This document shows, in pieces, positions 23,461-34,009 of a stretch of 64,000 nt of DNA. Position 1 is the first letter of the stretch; each line of letters begins with the position of its first letter. Both the position numbers and the translations under genes were made by a program. Source of the stretch: Lycorma delicatula (taxonomy: Eukaryota; Arthropoda; Insecta; Hemiptera; Fulgoridae). The notes beneath the pieces were generated by a model. The model had not been told where the DNA came from, searched no databases, and saw only the letters and a program-made list of their open reading frames with translations. The stretch lies in the NCBI RefSeq assembly GCF_047948215.1, contig NC_134456.1, positions 15,718,230-15,782,229 of the forward strand, given 5' to 3'.

Positions 23461-23650
23461 CTACTTTGGTACTGCGCAACCCACTGTTTTGACTGACTTT
23501 TCTAGTTTGTATACAGTAATTATCAAATGTTATAAAAGATTACGTTTTTTTAAAAAAAGCTACAAACTGCGCTTAGAAATGGTTACTTGTTCCCACTTTC
23601 GGTCAACCATGAGCAAACATGGCACTCGTCTTACAAATAATTTTCACTTA

Positions 23651-24774
23651 TAGAAATATTTGTGTAAAATATAATGCACCCTTATATTTGTGATGCCTAT
23701 AATCTTACCAATTTCACACTCTTTCAGTTTTCTAATCTCCATCAGTATAACAAAGATTTTTTTCAATATTTTCTAGTTGTAAACTTAGCTGACCATCAAG
23801 AATGTTCAACATTCTTTGTGCTCATGTGATCACTCTGAAAATAACCAAAACATTCTAATGAATTGAGCTGACTCGCCATAATATTTATTCAGCTCAGCTT
23901 TAGTTTCCTGTGCCATTCTGCATTTAAAAAAGTAATCTTTAATTACCACATGTAATTCTATTTCATCCATTTTTCACAAACCAAAATACTTAATTGACTG
24001 AAACGTTTGTCAACAACAGAACTATGCATTTATGTTTGATTGAAACTTGGTGTATGCTCCTACTGGAAACTAAGAATGACCTCAATTGTGTACTATGAGT
24101 GCTATCTTTTACTTTAATTTCAACAAATAATTTAAACAGATTAAAATAAAATTCTGATGAATATAATTTATCTACAAGCTTGTAATTTGTACTTTTTTGT
24201 TTTATAATTTGATTTTTGTTTTAACAGAAACTGATACTATAAATATTATTATAGTTTCAAATAAGTAATAAATAGTTAAATAAATTTGTATTGAATATTC
24301 AGTGATGTCGTCCAATAATAAATAAGTTAATATGTAAAAATAGGCAGGATTGTATAGTCCTTTCAGGTGACTTGGTAGACATTTTATTTTTTATAGTTTG
24401 CTTTGAGCAGTTATCCAGTGATTAATAAAAAATTTATGCCAGATGATTTTATATATTTATTAGTATTATAATCAGTATTATTATTTTATGAGCTGGTATA
24501 TTTTAAGTTTTTCTATATAGATTTAAGAGGTTTTTTTCTTCTATATATTTTATTAAAAAAAAGTTTATTTATTTCTTATTAATTTGCAACAGTATTATAT
24601 TTTATTAACAAAAGTAATAAATTTTTTCTTTATGTAGATGTTGATTTTTTTTATATTAAAATTATTTTGTATATTAATTTTATAAACACTATTTATCTTG
24701 TTTTTTGTTTCTACACAATACTTTTATATTTTACTGCAGTTTAACACTTAAACAATATACCAATCATCATGTAT
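23651..24774. other. AT-rich spacer
   Basis: No gene or element recognised. It contains poly-T and poly-A tracts and short scattered open stretches only. Confidence 0.4.
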
Positions 24775-24973
24775 TCTGCCCATTAGCAGGTTCCTGACAC
24801 CACTGACACCTCCAGTTTTTTTTATTCCTAGCCAGCTCTTTGGTATCTTTGTGACTTCCATTCTTGATATCATCTTCAATCTTTTCTTTCTCTTCTCCTT
24901 TTCCCATTCAAAATACCTTCAATCATGGTTGTTAATATAACCTTTTCCTCTTAATATATAAGACCAGTATATT

Positions 24974-25075
24974 AAGGGCAATATATAAATATGATATGAT
25001 ACATATGTAATGTGATAATATATATCATATAATATGGTGTATATATATATAATTGAAGGGCAATATATTGCCCTT
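24974..25075. repeat. AT-rich insert bounded by a repeated 13-mer and a 20-bp palindrome
   Basis: aagggcaatatat occurs at 24974-24986 and again at 25056-25068, and the second copy extends into a perfect 20-bp palindrome (25056-25075). The intervening 69 bases are almost pure A/T. It splits the retrotransposon relic, so it is a later insertion or expansion. Confidence 0.85.
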
Positions 25076-25335
25076 TTTTTTAATTGTTTCCAACAGTGTT
25101 TTTTCTTACCCTTTTCAATACATTCTCGTTACTAACTCTTTCTAGCCACTTAATCTTCTCCATTCTCCTTTACACCCGCATCTCCATGCTTGTATCTTAT
25201 CCTTATCTCTCTTACCCACAGTCCACGCTTCCCATCCATATAAAAGCACGCTTCCATACATAATCTAAGTCTATTTTGCTACAAAGCAGTTTCTTCTTCT
25301 CATTAAAGGCCTCCTTTACCATGGCTATTCTTGAC

Positions 25336-25386
25336 TTAACTTCTGTATACAGAAGTTAATTGGAGAAGTTATAACTTCTCCAATTA
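25336..25386. repeat. two overlapping perfect palindromes
   Basis: 25336-25359 is a perfect 24-bp palindrome and 25357-25386 is a perfect 30-bp palindrome; they share three bases. Neither has a spacer. They interrupt the retrotransposon coding relic just upstream of R-I-A-M-V-K. Confidence 0.92.
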
Positions 25387-25840
25387 TCATTTAACATGCT
25401 TCCCAAATATCTGTATTACAATTTACTGTAAGGAAAAAAGATTGTAAAGGTCTGCAAATTTAATTAAAAATAATAATAATCATAATTATTATTATATGAT
25501 GCAATAGCCCTTAATTTGTATAAGTTGTGACAGATATGTAGAGAGAACACTGGTTACATTCTCATCTGTCCTCCAATTATGCATATCCTCACCTGCACTT
25601 CTTTTGCAGTAAGATTCATCAGTAACCAATAAACGACTAAGGAAATTGGGATTGTTTATAAAATAACTGACCAGAAATTTATCTGTGTATTTGCAATATG
25701 AAGGTAATATGTCTTGTACATTTCCATTATGACAATGGTATAATTAATTGTTGCTCCCATAATGTTCACCAAATGCTTGGTTATAAAACATTTAAATGAC
25801 ATGACAACTTTCTGGTATTTGTAGTAGTAGGTAATTTTGC

Positions 25841-26718
25841 TTTTTTTTTTGTCTTCAGTCATTTGACTGGTTTGATGTAGCTCTCCAAGATTCCCTATCT
25901 AGTGCTAGTCGTTTCATTTCAGTATACCCTCTACATCCTACATCCCTAACAATTTGTTTTACATATTACAAACGTGGCCTGCCTACACAATTTTTCCCTT
26001 CTACCTGTCCTTCCAATATTAAAGCGACTATTCCAGGATGCCTTAGTATGTGGCCTATAAGTCTGTCTTTTCTTTTAACTATATTTTTCCAAATGCTTCT
26101 TTCTTCATCTATTTGCCGCAATGCCAAATACCAATATCCACCCATCTGATTTTTAACATTCTCCTATAGCACCGCATTTCAAAAGCTTCTAATCTTTTCT
26201 TCTCAGATACTCTGATCGTCCAAGTTTCACTTCCATATAAAGCGACACTCCAAACATACAGTTTCAAAAATCTTTTCCTGACATTTTAATTAATTTTTGA
26301 TGTAAACAAATTATATTTCTTACTGAAGGCTCGTTTAGCTTGTGCTATTCGGCATTTTATATCGATTCTGCTTCATTCATCTTTAGTAATTCTACTTTCC
26401 AAATAACAAAATTCTTCTACCTCCATAATCTTTTCTCCTCCTATTTTCACATTCAGCGGTCCATCTTTGTTATTTGTACTACATTTCATTACTTTTGTTT
26501 TGTTCTTGTTTATTTTCACGCGATAGTTCTTGCGTAGGACTTCATCTATGCCGTTCATTGTTTCTTCTAAATCCTTTTTACTCTCGGCTAGAATTACTAT
26601 ATCATCAGCAAATCGTAGCATCTTTATCTTTTCACCTTGTACTGTTACTCCGAATCTAAATTGTTCTTTAACATCATTAACTGCTAGTTCCATGTAAAGA
26701 TTAAAAAGTAACGGAGTC
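25841..26718 (-). mobile_element. RTE/CR1-type retrotransposon, 5'-truncated copy
   Basis: On the - strand the copy starts in the RT palm: M-E-L-A-V-N-D-V, then L-R-F-A-D-D-I-V-I-L-A-E-S (FADD at 26601-26612), C-Y-L-E-S-R-I (usual YLGSRI), then the Y-R-R-M-like and vnEEVL-like tail in degenerate form, down to a 3' end at 25851. A 10-base poly(A) (T-run 25841-25850 on +) follows. The 5' end stops abruptly near 26718, as expected for 5' truncation. A second copy is at 36690-37200 and a 3'-end scrap at 44749-44833. Confidence 0.85.
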
Positions 26719-27329
26719 TGTTTTTATAGTTTGACTAGATTCTTACAAAATTTTTGTTGGAGACAGTTATTCTATCTCATGGTATTGCTTTAAGAGGAAG
26801 TTCTGCAGAAAGTAAAAGTGTTTTAAAGTCAGAAAAAGTAAAGGGACATTCTTATTTGCCTCACAGTAGTTACTGGTCTGCTATAATTCATACCTCGTAA
26901 CATCTGTTCACCAGAAGCAAAATTGTTTCATTATTAGCTGTTTGTGGTTGTATTTAAAAGTCAATTTAAAATGATCCTTCTATTAAATTGCATAAAGGAT
27001 AAAATGCAAACAATGATAAATTTTCTCAATATCAAATTATACGAAATCAATATTATTTACAAAATGCAGCAAAAATACTGAAATAGTTGTTGGAGTGAGT
27101 ACAAGAACTACAAAAAAACTTATCGCTTTAAAAAAGGTAAGTTTTTTGTCTGTAATGAATAATGGAAAGTGTGCACATTCCACTTCATCTCTGAAGCACC
27201 TAATAACCACTGATGAACACAGTACCATAACTGAACCTGAGAGCAACAGATAAGTTCAGTCTGGATACACTCACCTCTGATAAAAAAGATTCAAAATCAC
27301 ACCTGCAAGAAAGTAGATAATATTCTGGG
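26719..27329. other. unassigned sequence
   Basis: A + strand stretch near 27060-27140 reads V-V-G-V-S-T-R-T-T-K-K-L, which recalls the helix-turn-helix start of Tc1-like transposases, but it is too short to call. Another block at 26760-26900 reads S-H-G-I-A-L-R-G-S-S and is also unassigned. Confidence 0.3.
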
Positions 27330-27600
27330 ATACATAAGGACCAGTTTCTATTCACCTGACTTTCTTTGAATACTGAGAATAATAAGAATCAAGGGAAAAA
27401 TTAAATCGTAAAAGCACGGTAAGCTTTCAAAAGGTATGATTTTGCTTCGGGATAACAACTGACCTCATTGATATCGATTTTGAGCTGCTGGACCAACCAC
27501 CATATAATCTTGACTTACTCCAAGCAATTTTTTTTTTTGCTCGCTGAAAGAAAAGCTATGAGGAAGTTTTCTTCATTCTGGTGATATTATGTAAATAACA
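27330..27600 (+). mobile_element. mariner transposase fragment
   Basis: The + strand frame reads K-H-G-K-L-S-K-G-M-I-L-L-R-D-N-N (usual GKLSKGVLLLHDNA; about 27412-27460), then a degenerate P-P-Y-S-P-D-L-A-P-S-D block and F-C-S-L-K-E-K-L (usual FxxLKxxL). Only the distal half of the catalytic domain is left. The His-Asp motif is R-D and stops occur. Confidence 0.68.
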
Positions 27601-28850
27601 CAAAATTGCCTAAATTAGATAAAAAAGCTTTTTTCTATAAGGTGGTCAAAAAGCTTGTTAAAAGTTGGAACAAGTGAAATTGTACACAGAAGTAGGGGCA
27701 AAATATTTAATTTATGTAAATAAAAACAATGGGTTTTAAATCTAACTTTCCTTCTTGACGTATACTTATACAATATATAATTTGTAATAAAATTATTAAA
27801 ACTGCAGTTTTTATTTTTATCAAGTTTTTCATGATATTTTTGTTTCAATGCGTTATGATTTTAATAGTTTATTGTGCAAGAGATAAATAAATAAGGAGAA
27901 AATACAGATTGTTAATCGTGAAGTTCTTATTTTAAGAATACGTCATTTCAAAACTGGCTCTATGCTCAGTTACAAGTTAGCAATATATCTTCATGTTGAG
28001 TGAACCGGTTTTGAACAGTGCACGGTCATTCAAATATGATTAAAGGACTTAAGAAAATAAGCTATCTTATAACAAGACAAAGCTAAGATGACAATGGTAC
28101 CTAGTAGTATACATTTATTTCACTGAATTTTTTTACAAAAATCTTAATTTTTTGTTTCAATTTATTCAGTGTTGGTGTTGTACATAATTATGTTATCAGT
28201 AAAGCCAAAGTATATAAATAAAAAAATTAAATTACAGATTTTAGTGAGAAAAAGATTATACAAAAAAAAGTTAAAACAATAAATTATTAGAAATAATTGC
28301 TACATTTCTAAATATGTTTTGCTAGTGAAAGATCTCTTAATTTTCCACAGATTAAAAAATATATATATTTTTTTTTTTACCACCAGAGGATTCATCTGCC
28401 AGCTCCATATTTTCAGGTAATTAGGAACAATTTTTTAAAATAAAAAGTTATTCAGATGATGTTTTTGTCATCATTACTTGTCAAAGTATGATACTAAAAT
28501 ATCCTGATGTACAGTGTTTATTATTGAATGAAAATCAAGAAAGTTAACTGAAAACAAGTAATACATATATGGCAATCCAGAGAGCTTTAGCTCTTGCAAG
28601 GTATACTAGGCCAGCCAATCTATGAGCTTGTGACACCACAAGCAGACTGCATATATTATACTCTGCCTGAAAACATCAACTCCGCGTATAAAATCAAAAT
28701 ATTACTTATTATGATATTGTACACGGTAATAACTATCATATTTACATTTACTAATTATAAATAATACGTAATTAATTCTTTTATAGCTTTTATTTGTACT
28801 AAATTATTAATATTTAATAATAAACAAAAGCTTACTTGAATTTTCTTCAT
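27601..28850. other. AT-rich spacer
   Basis: Nothing recognised. The block 28560-28690 is a little less AT-rich but has no open frame. Confidence 0.4.
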
Positions 28851-28854
28851 GCAT

Positions 28855-29790
28855 CTAATTCAAACGTCCAGCAAGTTCTTCATCCTCGCTATACAAATCA
28901 CTATTACTGTCATTTTCACTATCTAAGTCTACACAAATAATATAATGTTTTGTCATTTCATCTATCAGTTTTTCATATTTTTTCAAAATTTTTTCTTTTT
29001 CACTATAGGGGTTCCAGTCATCTTTATTCGTGAAATTACTTTTCTCTGCAGTTAATTTTTCAACATTTGAGAAGGAAAATGTTGTTATGACTCGCCACAT
29101 GTCTTTTTACAGCTCACCATACCATCTTGATCAGATTCAAATCAGGATGGTACGGTGGGAGTCTAAGAACATGATGTCCATGGTTTTTAAAAAATTTAAA
29201 GCGATATTTTTGTACTTTTGTTTTACGTAACGACTATTTCATATAACTATGGTTTCAGCATTTTTGAACTATACAGTATATGAGTTTTCTCCAGCCAATC
29301 GGTGATATCTTTTCTTCTGAAATTAGAATTTGGTACTTTATCAATACTTGTATTGTGATAAGGGGCATTATCAACAACTACTACTGACACTGGTGAAAGA
29401 TCAGTTTTTTACACCAATTTCATGAATTTGTCTGTATTCATGTTGTCATGGTAGTCGCCACTTTTCAAGCTGGCATTTCCAAGTTAGTAATGCATTCGGA
29501 ATAACTTGTAATTACGCTTACAAACTGATAAACTGTAATTATATAAACATTCTAAATTGTCAATCTCTGAATGCTTAAAAATGAAGATGAAGAGCAGTCT
29601 GTCGTTACCTTCTTCGTGGAGCCAAATATATGATTGTATATTGATATGCCTAACCGCTGGAATGCTAATAATATTCAACCCTTTGAGTAGCACTTTCGTT
29701 CTACATCGACACACGAGATTGTCCGAAAAACGAACGGCATTACTTTCAGAGAAAGCGACTCATATCGGTGCCCGTTTTAGCTCAAGTCCT
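28855..29790 (-). mobile_element. Tc1-like DDE transposase relic
   Basis: On the - strand, in order: G-D-Y-H-D-N-M-N (about 29450), V-V-V-D-N-A-P-Y-H-N (D-N-A-P-Y-H at 29355-29372, second catalytic Asp), D-I-T-D-W-L-E (about 29310), P-T-V-P-S (about 29160, usual LPPYHPDLNPIE) and H-M-W-R-V-I (about 29100). Upstream, 29480-29790 contains the region before the G-D-Y-H block in other frames. The open stretch 28855-29100 is an acidic C-terminal tail. This group (MN-x2-F-x-K-W type) is widespread in insects. It is broken by stops. Confidence 0.75.
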
Positions 29791-30099
29791 TTATTATGTA
29801 TCACTGTAATTAGAAAGATCGAAACGAGTAATGTAAATTTAAAATTTCACGTATACCTTTCTGTAAACGTAACATTATTTAATTAAAATTATTTTAACTT
29901 TAGTTTAACAGAACTAATGATTCCATGCGGTCATTAAAAGCACGTATTTAGGATCGATTAATAGAATATAAAAATTTTATTAGAAATATCGACTCGAGGT
30001 GATTTCTTTAAAAATTTGAGTTATTCTAAAATTGGCCTAATTACTGTTAATAATTTAATTTATTATAAGTATATAGATATTATTTAAATGCTGTATATA

Positions 30100-30387
30100 C
30101 TCGTATATATAAAAATGAATATTTGTTTGTGTTCCTGTACCACTCGTACGATTGCGATGAAACTTGAGTTGTGCGCATGCCCGCGAAAATTTCTGAATTA
30201 GTTTAGACCTGCTAAGTGGCGCTGGGATCGTGATGTTTAGAAAAAATGTATTTATGGACCGATTTGGCTCGTATTCAGGATGTACATTAGTTACGTGAAA
30301 AGAAACATTTTTGCAAAAACTATCCCGCTAGCTGGCGCCGGTGTCGAGATATTTACGGAACAAACAAATATACAGACTTTCTTCTTC

Positions 30388-30390
<3 letters not shown>
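30100..30390. other. start of CpG-richer repeat nest
   Basis: Base composition changes here: CpG and GC-rich words such as gctggcgccggtgtcg appear after a long AT-rich tract. No coding content. The text resembles noncoding arthropod repeats (of the type '...actggaccgatttt...', also at 30500), but I cannot name the family. Confidence 0.4.

Positions 30391-30463
<73 letters not shown>
30391..30463. repeat. (AT)n microsatellite
   Basis: Pure AT dinucleotide run of 73 bases. Confidence 0.98.
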
Positions 30464-30467
<4 letters not shown>

Positions 30468-30564
30468 GCAACGTTCGTATGTGTTCGCTATAGACTTAAA
30501 AACTACTGGACCGATTTTCGCGCGGATTTTTGCAAATGGTCCGCGGAGAAGGTTTAGAGCTATT

Positions 30565-30880
30565 GAAATACTCGATCTGACCACGAACTAATTGGAGACA
30601 GTCATCGGCGAAAGCCTGGGCCGTGATCCCTTCTGGGAATGTCAAACCCAGAAATCCTTCAAAAACCAGGTTCCAGAGCAGAGGGCCGATTACGGAACCC
30701 TGCGGGCTTCCTCTGGTGACGGACCTTGTTACAACTAGGTGCGCATCTTTATACAGAGCCGAGCGATTAGATAGTCTCTTACTACGTCCTGCAGGGCTAC
30801 GGGAAAATTGCGGCGTTCCCTCATAGAGGACAGAACTCCAACACAAGGAACGAAATGCTGCCTCTGTCAATAAAAATTAA
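30565..30880 (-). mobile_element. R1-clade-like RT fragment
   Basis: The - strand frame (within 30496-30870) reads V-T-R-G-S-P-Q-G-S-V-I-G-P-L-L-W and then A-F-A-D-D-C with the catalytic FADD at 30601-30612. The intervening spacing is normal for R1/I-type palm domains. It is a short internal piece, better preserved than the copy at 3730-6995, and its codon use is more GC-rich, so it is probably a different and younger lineage. Both ends join unrelated repeat sequence. Confidence 0.85.
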
Positions 30881-31026
30881 ATTGATCGATGACAATGTCG
30901 TTAAATTTTCTTCTTTAATTATTATAGTCCCGCTGTTAGTATGTGACGGCACACCTACCGTCCAATATTTATATATATATATTTGAATGTCAATGTGCGA
31001 GTGTATGTGAATAAAAATTTAGACGT

Positions 31027-31267
31027 ACGTCGAGAATGTTCCTGGTCGTCGTGACGTATACACCGGGAGGCGCTACCCGCCACTCCAGGATCCCGACTTG
31101 GGTCGTGCACCAGGAGGCGGCGTATGCGCATGTGTTGGCGTGCGTGCGTTGACGGAGTGGCACGGAGATGTTTAGCGTTCGAAGAAGATCTGAAGATCGA
31201 CCGACCGTCGCGGAGGTACCTCGAGGATGACCCTGGTAATCGTGGCGTTTGCACCGGGAGGCGACGA
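31027..31267. repeat. GC-rich imperfect repeats ending in CACCRGGAGGCG
   Basis: The 12-mer caccgggaggcg occurs at 31061-31072 and 31252-31263, with a one-base variant (caccaggaggcg) at 31108-31119. Each is preceded by related sequence (gag-ATG-CCTGGT-CGT-like), giving units of about 45-50 bp. A GC-rich 100-bp stretch separates the second and third. Confidence 0.75.
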
Positions 31268-31840
31268 TTGCGAAATTTTTTTTTAAAGATTCCACCATTT
31301 TGTCAACCAGAGTGTGCGATGACTGCGTGTGATTGCGCGCGCACCCTCATCCATTCTGTAAAAGAAAGAAAACCGTTAAATTTTACGCGCAAAAACTACC
31401 GCACCCAAATAAATGCATATATGTGTTAAACACTCTCCTCACCGTTCACGAGTGTAATTTGATAACAGATGGTGAATCTGACGTCGGATTACACCGCAGT
31501 CCTTGGAACCTTCATCCAGTAATGCCGATCGACAAAATTTTATTTCTAAAAAAATAGTCTTACACTACTGTATGGGGTTTAGACTGTTGTTGCATTTCCA
31601 TACCACCCAAGAGGTAGCAACCGGAACGGCGCGTTGAGATTTTTTTTAGAGTGAAATCTCACCTCAGTAGGCCTACAAAACACTCGTACGAAGAACAAAT
31701 GATTTAAAATATAAGCTTAAAATTAAGTATTTTAAGATTATTAAATTATTATTTATCGTACACATTTTTTTTACAATCGGAGGTTAATAATTATTATTAA
31801 TAAATCAATATATTTCAATAAAAAAAAGGAAGAAAATGAA

Positions 31841-31857
31841 ATCGGATTCGAACCGAT
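31841..31857 (-). other. tRNA T-arm-like / Pol III B-box sequence
   Basis: On the - strand a 5-bp stem (ATCGG/CCGAT) encloses the 7-base loop TTCGAAT, a perfect T-arm, and the GGTTCGAATCC core is a perfect B box (31844-31854). A T-run follows at 31821-31827 (- strand). No convincing D-arm, A box or anticodon arm was found upstream, so this is more likely a tRNA-derived repeat end than a tRNA gene. Confidence 0.4.
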
Positions 31858-32135
31858 GTGCCTTCTTCCTGTAAGATACAAATATTTCATCGATCAAAAA
31901 TTTCATTGCCTATAACTGTGGAACCGATGAAAATAAGTACCACTTATGATATATCGTTAAAAAGCTCTCGATGAGGGCTTATTTCTGCAGTTAAGAGAAA
32001 GTCTAAATGTTTTGGATTTTGGGCTTTTTTGAACATTTTTGATCGAGTCGATCGCAATCAAAAAGAAAGGTGCACAACTAGATGTTACAGCAGTCCTAAA
32101 TCCAAAATTTCAACATTCTACGGGTAATCGTTTTT

Positions 32136-32375
32136 GATCACTGGCGGCTGGTGTATAGGAACTGTGTACTGCAGCACTCCCATTTCCACTTGGTATTATC
32201 GATTACATTTGATATAATGCGTCCTTGTTTCTTTAATTGTTTTTTGTATTTCAACAACATAATCCTTAAGTTTAATGTCAGTAGCCATCCCCCAGTTTAT
32301 GAAAAAGATATAGAAATATTTGTATAGAAGTGTGCGCTTCACAGTTCCAGCGACGTGACAACAGTTATATTTTTT
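32136..32375 (-). repeat. interspersed repeat family X, copy 1
   Basis: Inverted relative to the copies at 33125-34005 and 62350-62905. Shared landmarks are the terminal gccgcca(g/c)tga, a ctgcagt block, and a short frame beginning M-A-T-D-I-K-L-K-D-Y. This copy contains only the distal third of the longest one. The family is not recognised. Confidence 0.75.
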
Positions 32376-32399
32376 GAAAGCGAAAACAGTCACCCCAAT

Positions 32400-33120
32400 A
32401 AAAGGTAAGTTAGGCTATTTTTCGTAGGTCTGCAGGAAAAGAAAAAACCTTTTGCACAGGAGCTGCCAAGTTTAATCGCGATCGAATAAGCTTTAATGTC
32501 AAATACCGCAGCGGAGACCCGAGTGAGATGAAAACAAAAAAAAAAAATTATAAAAGATCGAATTGACAGTGAACAAGACAAAGTCAGTACTTCTAAAGGA
32601 AACGCCAAAATATGCAAGGGGCGTACATTATTTCATCAACTGTTTTGCAAAAAAAAACCAAAAAAAAAAAACGATTTTTTTATGCCAAATTATTTTAACA
32701 TTTAAGCAAATAAATTAAGAAAACCAGACCACAATTTGACTAGAAAAAATATTCAATTCTTCAAGAACAAATCATGTGGTGTCCATATCAGATTTTTTCA
32801 GTATTGAGGCAAGTACATCAAGGAGGTTTCATGAAAGACAATGGAAAGAGTATCGTAACTTAGAGGAATACAAGAAAACTACTTTGAAGTTAAAAAAATA
32901 TTTAATTAAATCTCTAAACTGGGGGAGTTGGGGGATCGCCGTCCATCTATTTGGGTCGCCAACTTCTTTGGTCCATCTATTCAGGCTTACAACCTTCTTT
33001 TTCTTTTTCACTGGAAACTTAGATTTTCATATCGGTTTTCGAAATTTATCTCTGTCTACATAAATCGTTAGAAATGTTTAATATTTTTAGATCTGTTTCT
33101 ATTTCTTTAAATCGGGTCGT
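32400..33120. other. unassigned sequence with a 95-codon open stretch
   Basis: The + strand stretch 32776-33063 starts M-V-S-I-S-D-F-F and contains a lysine-rich segment, but matches nothing I know. There are A-runs at 32535-32665. No splice sites of quality. Confidence 0.3.
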
Positions 33121-33124
33121 GTTT

Positions 33125-34005
33125 AAGGCTCTTTAGTTCAGTGGGGCTCGTAACTAAAATTAGTGGGGATTCCGTTCCAGACATTTTTTCAGGGCTTTTT
33201 CATTGCCAAGGTTTTTAAGTTTTCTGTAAAATAAAAGAACCGAAAAAATGAATCAAATAGAATAGCTGGAAGCAGGAAAATAATCTAATTCTACACTTTA
33301 TCGCATTCAAGAATATAGTACACGGTTTTCAAGCGTATTGTCCTTAAAACCCGTATTCGGATTAACCGAATAAATAATAAAATGTCAATTCAAATAATAT
33401 TTTTTAGTATTATCAGATAATAACTTAATAAAATGTACTCTTAAAAACACCACAGTCCAACGGTGCTTAATTTAAATTTCTATGTACACAGAAACAAATA
33501 CGTAATTAGTTTTTTCTAATAACCTTCTATTTCGTCCTTCCAGCGCGTTTTCGGACAGATTTGGAGATCAAAGAGCCCTTGCTTTTCGCCATCTTCTGAT
33601 CGCTACTGAAAAAACAGTTAAACCGCTTTCCTTCCACTAAAAATAGAAATAGGAACGTTCCACACGCACGCAAAGTAAAAAAAAAAAAAAAACCTTCTAG
33701 TACGCCGGAATCGTCACTGCGGGAACAACGTGCTATCTCATTCTCGTAGCCTCACATTCGTAAGTGCGCATGCGCACAACAGCCAAACACCACGCCGCTG
33801 GAACTGTGAATTGCACAGTTCCATACAAAGATTTCATAAGCTGGGGGATGGCTACTGTCATTAAACTTGAGGATTGTATACTGTACAAGTATAAAAAAAG
33901 AATTAAAAAAAAGACTCATTATATTATATGTTATCGATAATATCAAGCGGAAATACGAGGTGCTGCAGTTCCACAATGCTTATACGCGAGCCGCCACTGA
34001 GCGCG
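33125..34005 (+). repeat. interspersed repeat family X, copy 2
   Basis: Matches 62350-62905 in two blocks: about 33130-33336 (actaaaattagtgg, gaagcaggaaaataat, cgcattcaagaata) and 33672-34005 (cttcta/cttcca, ccaaacaccac, ctggaactgtgaa, atggctact, gctgcagttcc, gccgccactga). About 330 bases at 33340-33670 have no counterpart in the other copy. The short frame M-A-T-V-I-K-L-E-D is present. No transposase is visible, so it may be a non-autonomous element. Confidence 0.78.
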
Positions 34006-34009
34006 TTGT

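Larger units (their letters stand above)
22840..23650 (-). mobile_element. mariner (irritans-like) transposase relic
   Basis: The - strand carries a mariner catalytic domain in order: T-V-F-W-D-S (about 23410), I-N-G-Q-Y-Y-A-S-L-L (about 23345), a degenerate D-N-A block (about 23270), S-D-L-A-P (about 23090), F-P-N-M-K-R (about 23055) and E-E-L-D-K-L-F-Y-K-D (about 22990). A CT-rich block at 23176-23234 interrupts it (separate entry). Two open pieces remain but the reading frame is broken. Confidence 0.8.
24775..25440 (-). mobile_element. RTE/CR1-type retrotransposon C-terminal relic
   Basis: Read on the - strand from 25440 to 24775: R-I-A-M-V-K-E-A-F-N-E-K-K-K-L, then D-C-G (usual Y-G-x-E-T-W block), M-R-V (usual EMWCYRRM), K-W-L-E-R-V-S-N-E-N-V-L (usual RVTNEEVL) and, beyond an AT insert, T-M-I-E-G and R-R-R-E-R-K-R (usual EGKxxGKRxRGR). 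This is the C-terminal tail after the RT of a very common insect non-LTR group. An AT-rich block (24987-25055) and palindromes at 25336-25386 interrupt it. Confidence 0.72.

Noticed and set aside
29557..29886. 109-codon + strand open stretch
   Set aside because: It lies opposite the Tc1-like transposase relic read on the - strand, so it is its antisense shadow.
30280..30591. 103-codon frame through the (AT)n microsatellite
   Set aside because: The frame is mostly an alternating Tyr/Ile run from the dinucleotide repeat.
31830..31930. Full tRNA gene on the - strand
   Set aside because: Only the T-arm folds. No acceptable anticodon arm or A box at the right spacing.
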